A model generated the notes under the pieces. That model was not told where the DNA came from, made no database searches, and was given only the letters and a program-made list of their open reading frames with translations. Made by a program: the position numbers and the translations under genes. From Abiotrophia defectiva ATCC 49176 (GTDB taxonomy: Bacteria; Bacillota; Bacilli; Lactobacillales; Aerococcaceae), in contig NZ_KI535340.1 of the NCBI RefSeq assembly GCF_000160075.2, forward strand, positions 531,761-595,760: DNA of 64,000 bases, written 5' to 3'. Below are positions 36,300-44,378 of this stretch, in pieces. Positions within the stretch are counted from its first letter, which is position 1. Each line of letters opens with the position of its first letter.

Positions 36300-36545
36300 T
36301 AAAAAAAGCCCTACGTAAACCGTGTTAAACACAGTTCACATAGGGCGAAAGTTTCGCGGTACCACCTAATTTAAGCTAGAATAGCTTATCTCTAGCCTTA
36401 ACGCGGCGGACGTCTAGTCTTACTGAAGATTCAGACTAGCTTCAATTGGATGAGTTCAGTAGCACTCCCGGCTTATTTCCACCACCCATAAGCTCTCTAT
36501 AGCAGTTGTACCGCCTACTAATTCCAATATTGAATTACTATTGAG
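36300..36545 (-). promoter_or_regulatory. T-box leader of the leuS operon (tRNA-Leu sensing)
   Basis: T-box core TTAGGTGGTACCGCG on the minus strand (36369-36355). It is followed by a terminator with arms starting CCCTATGTGAAC and ending GTTTACGTAGGG and a run of seven T. In stem I the sequence GTGCTACTGAACTCATCC places a CTC (Leu) specifier codon. A GC-rich stem I and antiterminator region lie between. The leader should control leuS and the four genes downstream. Confidence 0.93.
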
Positions 36546-36548
36546 TCT

Positions 36549-36577
36549 AGTATATCAAATACTAGCGACTAGTTCAA
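36549..36577 (-). promoter_or_regulatory. Promoter of the leuS T-box transcript
   Basis: -35 TTGAAC (36577-36572) and -10 TATACT (36554-36549), 17-bp spacing. The -35 overlaps the last codons of the LysM glucosaminidase gene. Confidence 0.85.
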
Positions 36578-38554
36578 TGAGATGACTTGACCTACTTGGA
36601 TGAAATGGGACCCCCCATTGTTAGCGATCAATTTGTAAACATCTACCCCATTACGACGAGCGATTGAGTACAAGGTGTCACCTGCTTGGACAGTATATGA
36701 ACCGCCACTTGCTTGGCTGGCGTTGTTTGCAGCCGGAGCTGGTGTTTCAGCAGCTGCTGGCGCTGGGCTCTCTGCAGGAGCTGGTGTTTGGCTAACTGGT
36801 GCAGGAGTTGGAGCTGGTGTTTCAGCAGCGGCGCCACCACCTGGTACCTTGATACTTTGACCTGGGTACAAGAAGTAGTTTGAAGTCCCGTTCAAGCGTT
36901 GGAGTTCTGAAATTGAAATTCCATACTTGTTAGCAATACGCCAGTAGCTGTCACCTGCTTGAACTGTATAGTTGCCACCGCCTGTGCTTGGCGCTGGGGC
37001 TGGTGTTTCAGCAGGTGCTGATGTTGTGCTTGCAGTGGTTGCTGCAGGAGCAGGAGTCGCATTTGCTGAACCTGAGCCTGGCACTTTAATGCTTTGGCCT
37101 GGGTACAAGAAGTAGTTTGAAGTCCCATTCAAGCGTTGGAGTTCTGAAATTGAAATCCCGTACTTGTTAGCAATACGCCAGTAGCTATCACCTGCCTGGA
37201 CAGTATATGAACCGCCTGCTGCTGGTGCTGCACTTGTTGTGCTAGTTGAAGTAGAAGTGCCGTTTGATGAAGCACTTGCGCTTGAAGATGACCCTGAACC
37301 TGGCACCTTAAGGCTTTGACCTGGGTAGAGGTTGTAGTCGGATGTGCCGTTCAAACGTTGGAGTTCTGAGATCGAAATCCCGTACTTGTTGGCAATACGC
37401 CAGTAGCTATCGCCTGCTTGGACGGTGTATGAACCGCCTGCTGCTGGTGCTGCACTTGTTGTGCTGGTTGAAGCAGAAGAGCTATTTGATGAAGCTGACG
37501 CATTAGTCCCTGAACCTGGCACTTTAATGCTTTGGCCTGGATGGAGAGTGTAGTCAGATGTACCGTTTAAGCGTTGGAGTTCTTGGATAGAGATCCCGTA
37601 CTTGTTAGCGATACGCCAGTAGCTATCACCGGCTTGAACTGTATAGTTGCCACCTGCTGAGCTAGTGCTTGTTGAGCTAGTAGAGCTTGAAGCAGAGCCA
37701 CTTGTAGTTGAAGCAGAACCTGGTACTACCAAGCTTTGACCTGGATAGAGGAAGTAGCTAGAAGTGCCGTTCAAGCGTTGCAATTCTTCAATCGAAATGC
37801 CGTACTTGTTAGCAATACGCCAGTAGCTGTCACCTGCTTGAACGGTATAAGAACCGCCACCAGTTGCTGGGGCTTGTGGACGAGCTGGGCTAGCAGTGCT
37901 AGAACCACCTGCATCATATTGAGTCAAACCATAGGTTTGGATTAATTGGTTAAGCTTAGACGCATAACGAGTATCTGTCGCATAACGACCCGTTAAATGT
38001 TGTGTTGCGTCTTGATAAGAGTTGGTCGCACTCACGCGCGCCCCATAATAGAATTTATAGCGCCAACTGTTAGGATTGTTGTCCCCTGTTAAAAGCGAAG
38101 CATAGTCATTCAGGGATTCGCCATAGTTGCTATACTTACGGAAAGGTTCCTTAGCAGCATAGTAGTTACCACTACCGTCATCTTCTAAGGTGTCCATACG
38201 AACGGAATTACCGTTGTAGTCACCCTTAATCCCGAATAAGTTATAGTTAGGTGCTGATGCTAATCCACTTTGGCCCCAACCTGATTCTAAAATTGCTTGC
38301 GCAATCATTACAGAGGCATACAAGTCATTATTCTTAGCGATATCGCGTGCATACCCTCCAATAGTTGATAAGAAGTTTTGTTGGGTAGCTGTTTGAGCTT
38401 GTACGGTCACCTTTGGTGCAGTGAGCGTGCTTAAAGTAGATGCAGATGCGAATAAGACTAAGCCTGCATTAACCACTTTGGCAATTTTCTTATTTGATTC
38501 GTGGCGCTGTGCTTGTTTACGACGATTAATCACCGCTTGACGCGTTAATTTCAC
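36569..38554 (-). CDS. Cell-wall N-acetylglucosaminidase (GH73) with six LysM repeats
   Basis: 661 residues. Signal peptide (basic start, LVLFASASTLSTL core, cleavage near VQA-Q), a glucosaminidase domain (about 57-215: SVMIAQAILESGWGQS with the catalytic Glu, YNLFGIKGDY) and six LysM domains joined by Ser/Thr/Ala/Pro linkers. Five LysM units share a near-identical core YTVQAGDSYWRIANKYGIS; the sixth (YTVQAGDTLYSIARRNGVD) is divergent. It resembles enterococcal AtlA-type autolysins that cleave glycan strands at daughter-cell separation. GTG start behind GGGGGA. A WalR-like box lies upstream (38659-38675). No terminator separates it from the leuS promoter. Confidence 0.93.
   Translation of the reverse strand: MKLTRQAVINRRKQAQRHESNKKIAKVVNAGLVLFASASTLSTLTAPKVTVQAQTATQQNFLSTIGGYARDIAKNNDLYASVMIAQAILESGWGQSGLASAPNYNLFGIKGDYNGNSVRMDTLEDDGSGNYYAAKEPFRKYSNYGESLNDYASLLTGDNNPNSWRYKFYYGARVSATNSYQDATQHLTGRYATDTRYASKLNQLIQTYGLTQYDAGGSSTASPARPQAPATGGGSYTVQAGDSYWRIANKYGISIEELQRLNGTSSYFLYPGQSLVVPGSASTTSGSASSSTSSTSTSSAGGNYTVQAGDSYWRIANKYGISIQELQRLNGTSDYTLHPGQSIKVPGSGTNASASSNSSSASTSTTSAAPAAGGSYTVQAGDSYWRIANKYGISISELQRLNGTSDYNLYPGQSLKVPGSGSSSSASASSNGTSTSTSTTSAAPAAGGSYTVQAGDSYWRIANKYGISISELQRLNGTSNYFLYPGQSIKVPGSGSANATPAPAATTASTTSAPAETPAPAPSTGGGNYTVQAGDSYWRIANKYGISISELQRLNGTSNYFLYPGQSIKVPGGGAAAETPAPTPAPVSQTPAPAESPAPAAAETPAPAANNASQASGGSYTVQAGDTLYSIARRNGVDVYKLIANNGGSHFIQVGQVISLN
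36655..37870 (-). repeat. Tandem LysM-coding repeats
   Basis: Six LysM-coding units with linkers, spaced about 208-245 bp; the five N-terminal units are nearly identical at the DNA level over about 130 bp each, whereas the linkers vary in length and composition. Such arrays can change copy number by recombination. Confidence 0.9.
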
Positions 38555-38613
38555 GTATATTCCCCCATTCTGCCATTTTATGATACAATACCATTATATA
38601 GAAAGCCTCTCGC

Positions 38614-38640
38614 TAAAAAAAGGGGCCTAGCCCCCTTTTC
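38614..38640. terminator. Symmetric hairpin in the divergent region between the LysM gene and mnmM
   Basis: Stem of AAAAGGGG and CCCCTTTT type around a short GC loop with T runs on both strands. Unusually, it lies between two divergent genes, downstream of neither; it may insulate the two promoters. The -10 box TATAAT for the LysM gene is at 38598-38593. Confidence 0.6.
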
Positions 38641-38658
38641 GTCTACTTTTAACGATTG

Positions 38659-38675
38659 TGTAACTTTCACGTAAT
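38659..38675 (+). promoter_or_regulatory. WalR (YycF)-like box
   Basis: TGTAAC-TTTCA-CGTAAT, one mismatch from the WalR consensus of two TGTWAH half-sites separated by 5 nt. It lies about 60 bp upstream of the -10 of the cell-wall hydrolase gene, a typical WalRK target. The overlap with the mnmM leader makes the assignment tentative. Confidence 0.4.
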
Positions 38676-38691
38676 ACAAAGGAGTTTGTCT

Positions 38692-39261
38692 ATGCAACGC
38701 GCTCTACACTACAGTCACACCCTTTTAGCCGCCTTAATCCAACGTTTTCCAGATGGCGTTTATATCGACGGAACTCTAGGCAAAGGGCACGACACGGCCT
38801 TTATCCTAAGTCAACCAGGCTTTTGTGGCCAGGTCATGGGCTTTGATATCCAAGATCAGGCCTTGGCTTGGACCCAGGAACGCCTAGCTAAGCTGCCCAA
38901 CAAGGAGTCTGCCCAGCTTTTACTAGCCTCTCACGACCAAATCCATAAGCTTTTAGCTGAGGTCCCCCAATTCAGTGGTGCCATTTATAATCTTGGCTAT
39001 CTACCCGGTGGCGATCACCAAATCACAACTCAAGAGGCTTCCACCCTGGCCTCTCTAGACCAGGTTCGAGCCAAACTTCGGGTTGGCGGTCAAATCATCT
39101 TGGTGATTTACAGCGGTCACCCTGAAGGTGCCAAGGAAAAGGACGCCCTCTTTCAGGCCTTAGCCAGCTGGCCCCAAGAAGAATTCCAAGTCCTTCACTA
39201 TGGCTTCATCAACCAACGGAATAACCCACCGCAACTCCTCATCATCGAACGTATCAAATAA
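38692..39261 (+). CDS. mnmM: tRNA methyltransferase MnmM (YtqB family)
   Basis: 189 residues from ATG 38692, behind AAAGGAG at 7 nt; a longer frame from TTG 38656 has no site. Class I SAM-dependent Rossmann fold: YIDGTLGKGHDTAFIL (motif I), VMGFDIQDQAL, FSGAIYNLGYLPGGDH and the C-terminal NNPPQLLIIER. YtqB of B. subtilis was identified as MnmM, which methylates the wobble aminomethyl-2-thiouridine of tRNAs to the mnm5s2U form. Function is assigned by family. It shares its 3' terminator with metK. Confidence 0.88.
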   Translation: MQRALHYSHTLLAALIQRFPDGVYIDGTLGKGHDTAFILSQPGFCGQVMGFDIQDQALAWTQERLAKLPNKESAQLLLASHDQIHKLLAEVPQFSGAIYNLGYLPGGDHQITTQEASTLASLDQVRAKLRVGGQIILVIYSGHPEGAKEKDALFQALASWPQEEFQVLHYGFINQRNNPPQLLIIERIK

Positions 39262-39264
39262 GTA

Positions 39265-39295
39265 AAAAAAGCTGAGACCTAAGTCTCAGCTTTTA
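39265..39295. terminator. Bidirectional terminator between mnmM and metK
   Basis: Stem AAAAGCTGAGAC/GTCTCAGCTTTT with a short loop, between convergent stop codons; T runs on both strands. Confidence 0.9.
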
Positions 39296-39303
39296 ATTTT
39301 GTC

Positions 39304-40485
39304 TTATTCAGCAATCGCGGCTTTAAGTTCATCCACTTTATTGACTTGCTCCCATGGTAGGACCACGTCTTGACGACCAAAGTGACCATAGGCTGCTGTC
39401 TGTTTATAGATTGGGCGACGCAAGGCCAAGGTGCGGATAATCCCATCTGGCGTTAAGTCAAAGAGTTGACGTACTGCCTGAACGAGACGACTTTCAGAGA
39501 CGACACCTGTTCCAAAGGTTTCAATCCGAATAGAAACGGGTTGCGCAACCCCAATTGCATAAGCCAATTGCACCTCACAACGCTTAGCTAAGCCGGCTGC
39601 CACGATATTCTTAGCAATGTAACGAGCCATGTAACTAGCTGACCGGTCCACTTTAGTCGCATCTTTACCAGAGAAGGCACCGCCACCGTGGCGAGCATAG
39701 CCACCATAGGTGTCGACAATAATCTTACGGCCTGTCAAACCGGAATCCCCTTTAGGTCCACCGATGACAAAACGACCGGTTGGGTTGATTAAGAAGCGGG
39801 TTTGATCGTCTAATAAATGTGCCGGAATCACTGGCTTGACTACTTGTTCAATCACGTCTTGACGCACGGTTTCTAAGGTTGCTTCAGGCGCATGTTGGGT
39901 CGAAATTACGACTGTATCCACCCGTAGTGCTTGACCGTCTTCTCCGTACTCAACCGTTACTTGGGACTTACCATCTGGTCTCAAATAAGCTAATTGGCTA
40001 GACTTACGCACCTCACTCAGACGTTTAGCTAGGCGATGGCTAAGCGCGATTGGCAATGGCATAAATTCTTCCGTCTCATCACAGGCATAACCGAACATGA
40101 GCCCTTGGTCACCTGCCCCAATCAATTGATCGGTTGCTTCGTCCCGGGTTTCAATGGCAGCATCTACCCCCTGAGCTATATCAGGCGATTGCTCGTCAAG
40201 CGCGACTAAGACGGCCACATTATCGCCATCAAAGCCATAATCACTTGAATTATAGCCAATGCCCTTAATAGTTTCGCGTACAATTTGTTGGATATCGACA
40301 TAGGCAGTCGTGCTGACTTCCCCGAAGACCAATACCAAGCCGGTATTGACCGCGGTCTCGCAGGCCACCCGGGCTAGTGGGTCTTGTGTCAAGATGGCAT
40401 CTAAGATGGCATCACTAATTTGATCGGCAACTTTATCTGGGTGTCCTTCCGTCACCGATTCAGATGTAAACAACTTTCTTTCCAT
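39304..40485 (-). CDS. metK: S-adenosylmethionine synthetase
   Basis: 393 residues from ATG 40485 ([10 protein letters not shown]), with GGGGGA 7 nt upstream; the ATG at 40500 lies inside the riboswitch. Makes SAM from methionine and ATP. Motifs: [33 protein letters not shown], and the P-loop-like [16 protein letters not shown]. The SAM produced feeds the methyltransferases in this window (tlyA, mnmM, spoU). Regulation is by the SMK-box leader, which sequesters the ribosome-binding site. Confidence 0.98.
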   Translation of the reverse strand: MERKLFTSESVTEGHPDKVADQISDAILDAILTQDPLARVACETAVNTGLVLVFGEVSTTAYVDIQQIVRETIKGIGYNSSDYGFDGDNVAVLVALDEQSPDIAQGVDAAIETRDEATDQLIGAGDQGLMFGYACDETEEFMPLPIALSHRLAKRLSEVRKSSQLAYLRPDGKSQVTVEYGEDGQALRVDTVVISTQHAPEATLETVRQDVIEQVVKPVIPAHLLDDQTRFLINPTGRFVIGGPKGDSGLTGRKIIVDTYGGYARHGGGAFSGKDATKVDRSASYMARYIAKNIVAAGLAKRCEVQLAYAIGVAQPVSIRIETFGTGVVSESRLVQAVRQLFDLTPDGIIRTLALRRPIYKQTAAYGHFGRQDVVLPWEQVNKVDELKAAIAE

Positions 40486-40491
40486 AGTAAT

Positions 40492-40567
40492 TTCCCCCAT
40501 TTTGTAGATTGGTTACAAGGCAACTTCATTAAGAAAATGAATCCCATCGGGAATTTATTGTTGTAAC
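40492..40567 (-). promoter_or_regulatory. SMK box (SAM-III) riboswitch upstream of metK
   Basis: The minus strand reads GTTACAA, then ATTCCCGATGGGATTC, a variable hairpin around ATTTTCTT, then GAAGTTGCCTTGTAACC and, 14 nt on, the ribosome-binding site GGGGGAA. These match the conserved SMK segments (TTCCCGA-GGGAT, GATGCCTTGTAACC, GGGGGAA). TTCCC can pair with GGGGGAA when SAM is bound, blocking translation. A TATAAT -10 box lies just upstream at 40580-40575. The class is known only in Lactobacillales. Confidence 0.9.
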
Positions 40568-40633
40568 TGACTCCATTATACATTAGTATAGTAGATATAG
40601 ATAGTAAAAAATGTCGAAAAAAGAGGATTAGCT

Positions 40634-41434
40634 ATGAAACACTTTGCACACTTTCTAAGACATCCCCTCATTCGAATCTTCCTGGCGCCACTAGGCTTTG
40701 GGATATATGGTTTAATCGTAGGGATGTACCACACTACCGAAATCAACTGGTTAGCCTTGGGCTATCTCTACCTGATTTTAGTCAGCAGTCAGTTGATTGA
40801 CCACTACTTTTTCGTTCGCTTCAATACCCGCAAGGCCAATGCTAGCTCGCCAGTGATCCTGTACGCTATGGAAATTCTGCTCTGGGCAGCAACCGTGGGC
40901 TTTATGTGGCAGCATCATTGGGGGGCTAACCTCTTGCTCCTCCTCTATATCGCCTATACCCACATTCAGCATTATCCTTATAATCTGACCAACAGCCTCT
41001 ACCAGTTAGTTCTGAATGTCTTCTTCCAGGCCTTCATTGTCAATAACCTAGCCTACTTCAGCCAAACTGGGACCATCACGACCGGCTTCCTCATCAGCCT
41101 CCTGCCTCTGGCAGCCTTACAACTGGCCTTTCAAGCTGAAGGCAATAGTCTAGTTAGTCAGGTAACAGGACACCCTTCCGTTATGCCACATGGCTTAAAA
41201 ACTAGTCTAGTGCTTATCTTGAGCCTAGTAGCTGTGGCTGCTGGGACCTACTTAAGTTTCCCATCCAAATCTTATTTCATGCTCCAACTCCTCTTTATCG
41301 CCGGGAGCGTCTTGACCTTAGCCCCTCTCTTGGTCCAAACTCAACAACATAACCAAAGCCAAAATAAACTTAACTATCTCAGCACAACTTACCTGCTGAT
41401 TAGTCTCTTATATGCTTGCGCTTATTGCTTCTAG
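40634..41434 (+). CDS. Polytopic membrane protein of unknown function
   Basis: 266 residues with about eight hydrophobic segments (roughly 12-30, 36-55, 70-88, 90-105, 120-140, 148-165, 185-205, 212-232, 248-265). The overall length and helix pattern recall UbiA-type prenyltransferases, and SSQLIDHYF could be a remnant of their first Asp-rich motif, but the NDxxDxxxD signature is not present, so I do not assign that function. AGAGGATTAGCT precedes the ATG. It shares a divergent region with metK, but the SMK box is on the opposite strand. Confidence 0.7.
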   Translation: MKHFAHFLRHPLIRIFLAPLGFGIYGLIVGMYHTTEINWLALGYLYLILVSSQLIDHYFFVRFNTRKANASSPVILYAMEILLWAATVGFMWQHHWGANLLLLLYIAYTHIQHYPYNLTNSLYQLVLNVFFQAFIVNNLAYFSQTGTITTGFLISLLPLAALQLAFQAEGNSLVSQVTGHPSVMPHGLKTSLVLILSLVAVAAGTYLSFPSKSYFMLQLLFIAGSVLTLAPLLVQTQQHNQSQNKLNYLSTTYLLISLLYACAYCF

Positions 41435-41441
41435 ACATATT

Positions 41442-41476
41442 AAAAGCGGCACCTTCACTTGAAGGTGCCGCTTTTT
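41442..41476. terminator. Bidirectional terminator between convergent membrane-protein genes
   Basis: Perfect 16-bp stem starting AAAAGCGGCACCTTCA with a 2-nt loop and T run CTTTTTTG. Confidence 0.93.
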
Positions 41477-41489
41477 TGCTTGCTTAGAA

Positions 41490-42113
41490 TTAAGCGCCAA
41501 ACTTGCCAAGGAAGAGCCAAACCACGCAAAGCAAGGCTTCCAGCGCTACTAGATAGAAAAGCCATTGCTTAGGTAAGCGCGGAATTTTAACCTTATAGAC
41601 ATAGGCAAATCCCAGCACAAGATAAATCAGCATTAGAAAGATCTGAAAGATATTCAGGGGCAAGAGAAAACCTAAGAGCGATACTAATGGAATCACAATC
41701 GTTCCTAACTCAAGTGGCAAGCCAGTAGTGAAGCTTTTGTCTTGAGGTTCCTGGAATTGAGTAGACTGGTTAAAATAAGCCAAACGAGTCCCTACTGCCA
41801 AAATATAGAAAGCAAATACAACTAAACTTAAGCCCCCAGCTTTCGCGACTGCCATCATATAAACAGCTGGCAAAACGCCGTAAATCAAGAAATTACTTAA
41901 GGTCTTCAATTCCTTACCAAAGGCGGCCTCGGACACCGTTGACTGAAACTGCCGCATCACACTGCTAACGAAGAAATCAATGATAGCAGCAATCATTAAA
42001 GAGACTAGGGCATACTGTAGTTCACCATGAAAGGCAAAACCAATCCCTGTAGCGGCAAAAAACAAACTAGCTAATAGCACCAGGTTAGAGCGGTGCAACT
42101 TTCCAATAAACAT
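41490..42113 (-). CDS. CDP-alcohol phosphatidyltransferase-like membrane protein with degenerate catalytic motif
   Basis: 207 residues, about six transmembrane segments. The region IIDFFVSSVMRQF ... AAFGKELKTLSNFLIYGVLP aligns with the PssA signature (D-x2-DG-x2-AR ... G-x3-D-x3-D, then F-GV-P). Asp46 is kept, but the other three catalytic aspartates are Val49, Lys70 and Asn74, Gly is Ser50 and Ala is Met53; the spacing between Arg54 and Gly66 is three residues longer than usual. It is therefore unlikely to make phosphatidylserine or another phospholipid. Role unknown. Probably co-transcribed with degV, 27 nt upstream. Confidence 0.75.
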   Translation of the reverse strand: MFIGKLHRSNLVLLASLFFAATGIGFAFHGELQYALVSLMIAAIIDFFVSSVMRQFQSTVSEAAFGKELKTLSNFLIYGVLPAVYMMAVAKAGGLSLVVFAFYILAVGTRLAYFNQSTQFQEPQDKSFTTGLPLELGTIVIPLVSLLGFLLPLNIFQIFLMLIYLVLGFAYVYKVKIPRLPKQWLFYLVALEALLCVVWLFLGKFGA

Positions 42114-42140
42114 ACAGATACCCTTCTTTCTTATAGTGAA

Positions 42141-42986
42141 TTAGGCTTTCTCGAAGCCAATAATCAAGCCGTGATAATGGGCATAGAATGTGCAGAGTCC
42201 ATTAAAATCTACCACCTCAATTTGAGCTTGAGGATAGTGTTCACGCAGCAAAGCACTCACCGCTTCAACCACTTCTGGATTGTCGCTATGAGAAATCGCC
42301 ACCTTACCACCTTGGTAGCCATGCTTGAGCATTTCTTCCACGGTTGCTTTCACAGCCCGCTTGCTCCCCTTTGACTTAGTCCCAATCTCAATCTTACCTT
42401 CAGGTGTACGAACCCCAATCAGGCGAATGCCTAAGAGACCAATCATACCGCCGACTAGACGATTGACACGGCCGGCTTTGACCAAGTTATCTACTGACTC
42501 CAAGATGAAGACCACATCCGTCTTCTGGTGATAATCCTTCAGGCTAGCTACCACTTGGTCAAAATCCAAACCAGATTCTACCAACTCCAAGCCCTTAGCA
42601 ATCAAGAGGTCGTTCTCTGTCCCGGCAGATAAGCAGTCAAAGATATAGATATTAGCCAATGGATTTTCTTCCAAAGCCATATTGCGACCAAGCTGGGCGC
42701 TATTATAAGAACCTGATAAGCCACTTGAGAGGGTAAAGCAGATAACATTTTCTGCCCCCTCGAAGGCATTGGCATAAGCTTGAGGAGACGGACAAGCAGT
42801 CGAAGAGGCCTCCTTGCTGTCTTGCATATCCTTTACAAAAGTTGCCATATCTAAGTTGGCATCATCCACATATACCTGAGTGCCAATATTAATCATTAAA
42901 GGTACTAATTCAAAAGCGACATCCGTCCCTGCAAACAGGTCCGGCGAGATAGTCGCGCCTGAATCGGCTACTAACTTCCATTTCAT
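42141..42986 (-). CDS. DegV-family fatty-acid-binding protein
   Basis: 281 residues from ATG 42986 (MKWKLVADSG), with GGGAGG upstream; the longer frame to 43037 has no site. Two-domain DegV fold that binds a fatty acid; FakB members hand it to the FakA kinase for phospholipid synthesis. Visible motifs are VADSGATI near the start, STACPSPQAYANAF, TLSSGLSGSYNSAQL (carboxylate-binding Ser) and the pattern DNLVKAGRVNRLVGGMIGLL. Being next to a PssA-like membrane protein, a lipid role is reasonable but inferred. Confidence 0.9.
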   Translation of the reverse strand: MKWKLVADSGATISPDLFAGTDVAFELVPLMINIGTQVYVDDANLDMATFVKDMQDSKEASSTACPSPQAYANAFEGAENVICFTLSSGLSGSYNSAQLGRNMALEENPLANIYIFDCLSAGTENDLLIAKGLELVESGLDFDQVVASLKDYHQKTDVVFILESVDNLVKAGRVNRLVGGMIGLLGIRLIGVRTPEGKIEIGTKSKGSKRAVKATVEEMLKHGYQGGKVAISHSDNPEVVEAVSALLREHYPQAQIEVVDFNGLCTFYAHYHGLIIGFEKA

Positions 42987-43026
42987 AGGTAATTCCTCCC
43001 TCTGTCTTCTCCCTAAGTATATAAAA

Positions 43027-43061
43027 GCCCACGGCAACTTGCAAACAAAATCACGCGTGGG
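43027..43061 (-). terminator. Possible terminator downstream of the thiolase gene
   Basis: Minus strand CCCACG and CGTGGG enclose a loop of about 20 nt, followed by CTTTTATAT. Weak because of the large loop. Confidence 0.45.
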
Positions 43062-43124
43062 ACTCTCTTTTTATTTTAGGATGTTTAGAACTGGTAATGC
43101 CCAGCCTCTTGGCTTGATAATTAA

Positions 43125-44339
43125 CTAAGCTTGATATCGTTTAATCAGGCTGGCAATCCCCATACCCCCGCCAATACAAAGGGAGGCAAGGCCATATTGA
43201 CTCTCAGAACGAACCAGCTCATGACAGAGCGTCGCTAAGACTCGGACGCCTGAAGCCCCAATAGGATGGCCTAAGGCAATTGCCCCGCCATGGACATTGG
43301 TCCGCTCAGCCAACCATTCAGCTGATACCCCGTGATGGGCTACTAAATCACGTGAGACAGCCAATGCTTGAACCGCAAAAGCCTCATTGAGTTCAAAGCG
43401 GTCAACTGATTCAAAAGGCACGCCAGTACGCGCTAAAACCTGCTCGATAGCCCCTACAGGGCCAATTCCCATAAGGCTAGGATCCACCCCTGCCTGACCA
43501 AAACCTAGGACTTCCGCCAGTGGTGTCAGCTGGTAGCGGTCTACGATTTCTTGACTCACCAAGCAGAGAAAGGCTGCGCCGTCATTAATACCTGACGCAT
43601 TACCGGCTGTTACTGTCCCCTCTTTCTGGAAGGCAGGGCGCAAACCAGCTAATTTCTCAGGGCTAGTTTTATAGTTAATATACTCATCTCGATCAATCAC
43701 TTGGCGATTGCCCTTGCGGTCGACTTCTGTCACCGCTACAATTTCTTGGTCAAAGAGGCCTGCCTGTTGAGCGGCTTGAGCCTTGACTTGAGACTGATAG
43801 GCATAAGCATCTTGAGCTTGGCGACTAATATCATATTGCTGAGCCAAATTCTCTGCCGTTACGCCCATAGCATAGCCCCCAAAGGCATCAGACAAGCCGT
43901 CTCGATAGAGGGTATCCACTAGAGGGCTGCCACCATAAGCCAGCCCTTTACGAGATTTACCATCTAAGACAAAGGCTGCCTGGCTCATACTTTCCACGCC
44001 ACCTACAATCAGGGCCTGGTTTTCGCCGGCTTTAATTTTGGTATAGCCTTCATAGACTGCTTTCAAGCCACTCCCACATACCATGTTGACAGTGTAGGCT
44101 GGAGTCGTCATCGGCAGTCCTGCCTCTAGCGCGATTTGACGAGCTAGGTTTTGACCATGGCCAGCCGATAGGACATTCCCAACGATCACTTCTTCAATGG
44201 CTTCTACTGGTACTTGGTCGGATTCTAAGACTGCCCGGAGTACTTGGCTACCTAAGTCTAACGGACTGAGATTGGATAAGGCGCCAAGGTAGCGGCCGAT
44301 AGCCGAGCGCTTGACTTCTGTAATATATACGCGTGTCAT
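43125..44339 (-). CDS. Acetyl-CoA C-acetyltransferase (thiolase)
   Basis: 404 residues. Condenses two acetyl-CoA to acetoacetyl-CoA, the entry step of the mevalonate pathway, or runs in reverse. The active-site residues are visible: nucleophile Cys88 in [11 protein letters not shown], His in [16 protein letters not shown] and the second Cys in [12 protein letters not shown]. In enterococci the equivalent enzyme is fused to HMG-CoA reductase (MvaE); here it is a stand-alone thiolase and no other mevalonate gene is nearby. AAAGGGAG precedes the ATG. Confidence 0.95.
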   Translation of the reverse strand: MTRVYITEVKRSAIGRYLGALSNLSPLDLGSQVLRAVLESDQVPVEAIEEVIVGNVLSAGHGQNLARQIALEAGLPMTTPAYTVNMVCGSGLKAVYEGYTKIKAGENQALIVGGVESMSQAAFVLDGKSRKGLAYGGSPLVDTLYRDGLSDAFGGYAMGVTAENLAQQYDISRQAQDAYAYQSQVKAQAAQQAGLFDQEIVAVTEVDRKGNRQVIDRDEYINYKTSPEKLAGLRPAFQKEGTVTAGNASGINDGAAFLCLVSQEIVDRYQLTPLAEVLGFGQAGVDPSLMGIGPVGAIEQVLARTGVPFESVDRFELNEAFAVQALAVSRDLVAHHGVSAEWLAERTNVHGGAIALGHPIGASGVRVLATLCHELVRSESQYGLASLCIGGGMGIASLIKRYQA

Positions 44340-44378
44340 ATGTAACTCCCTTTAGTTCAAAGTTCAATGAATTCTGAA

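Noticed and set aside
33867-36332. Longer leuS start at 36332
   Set aside because: The extension overlaps the T-box terminator region; ATG 36275 has AAGGAGG and the conserved N-terminus.
36655-37870. Regular repeats that might suggest a CRISPR array
   Set aside because: The repeats are over 100 bp long, in frame, and encode LysM domains.
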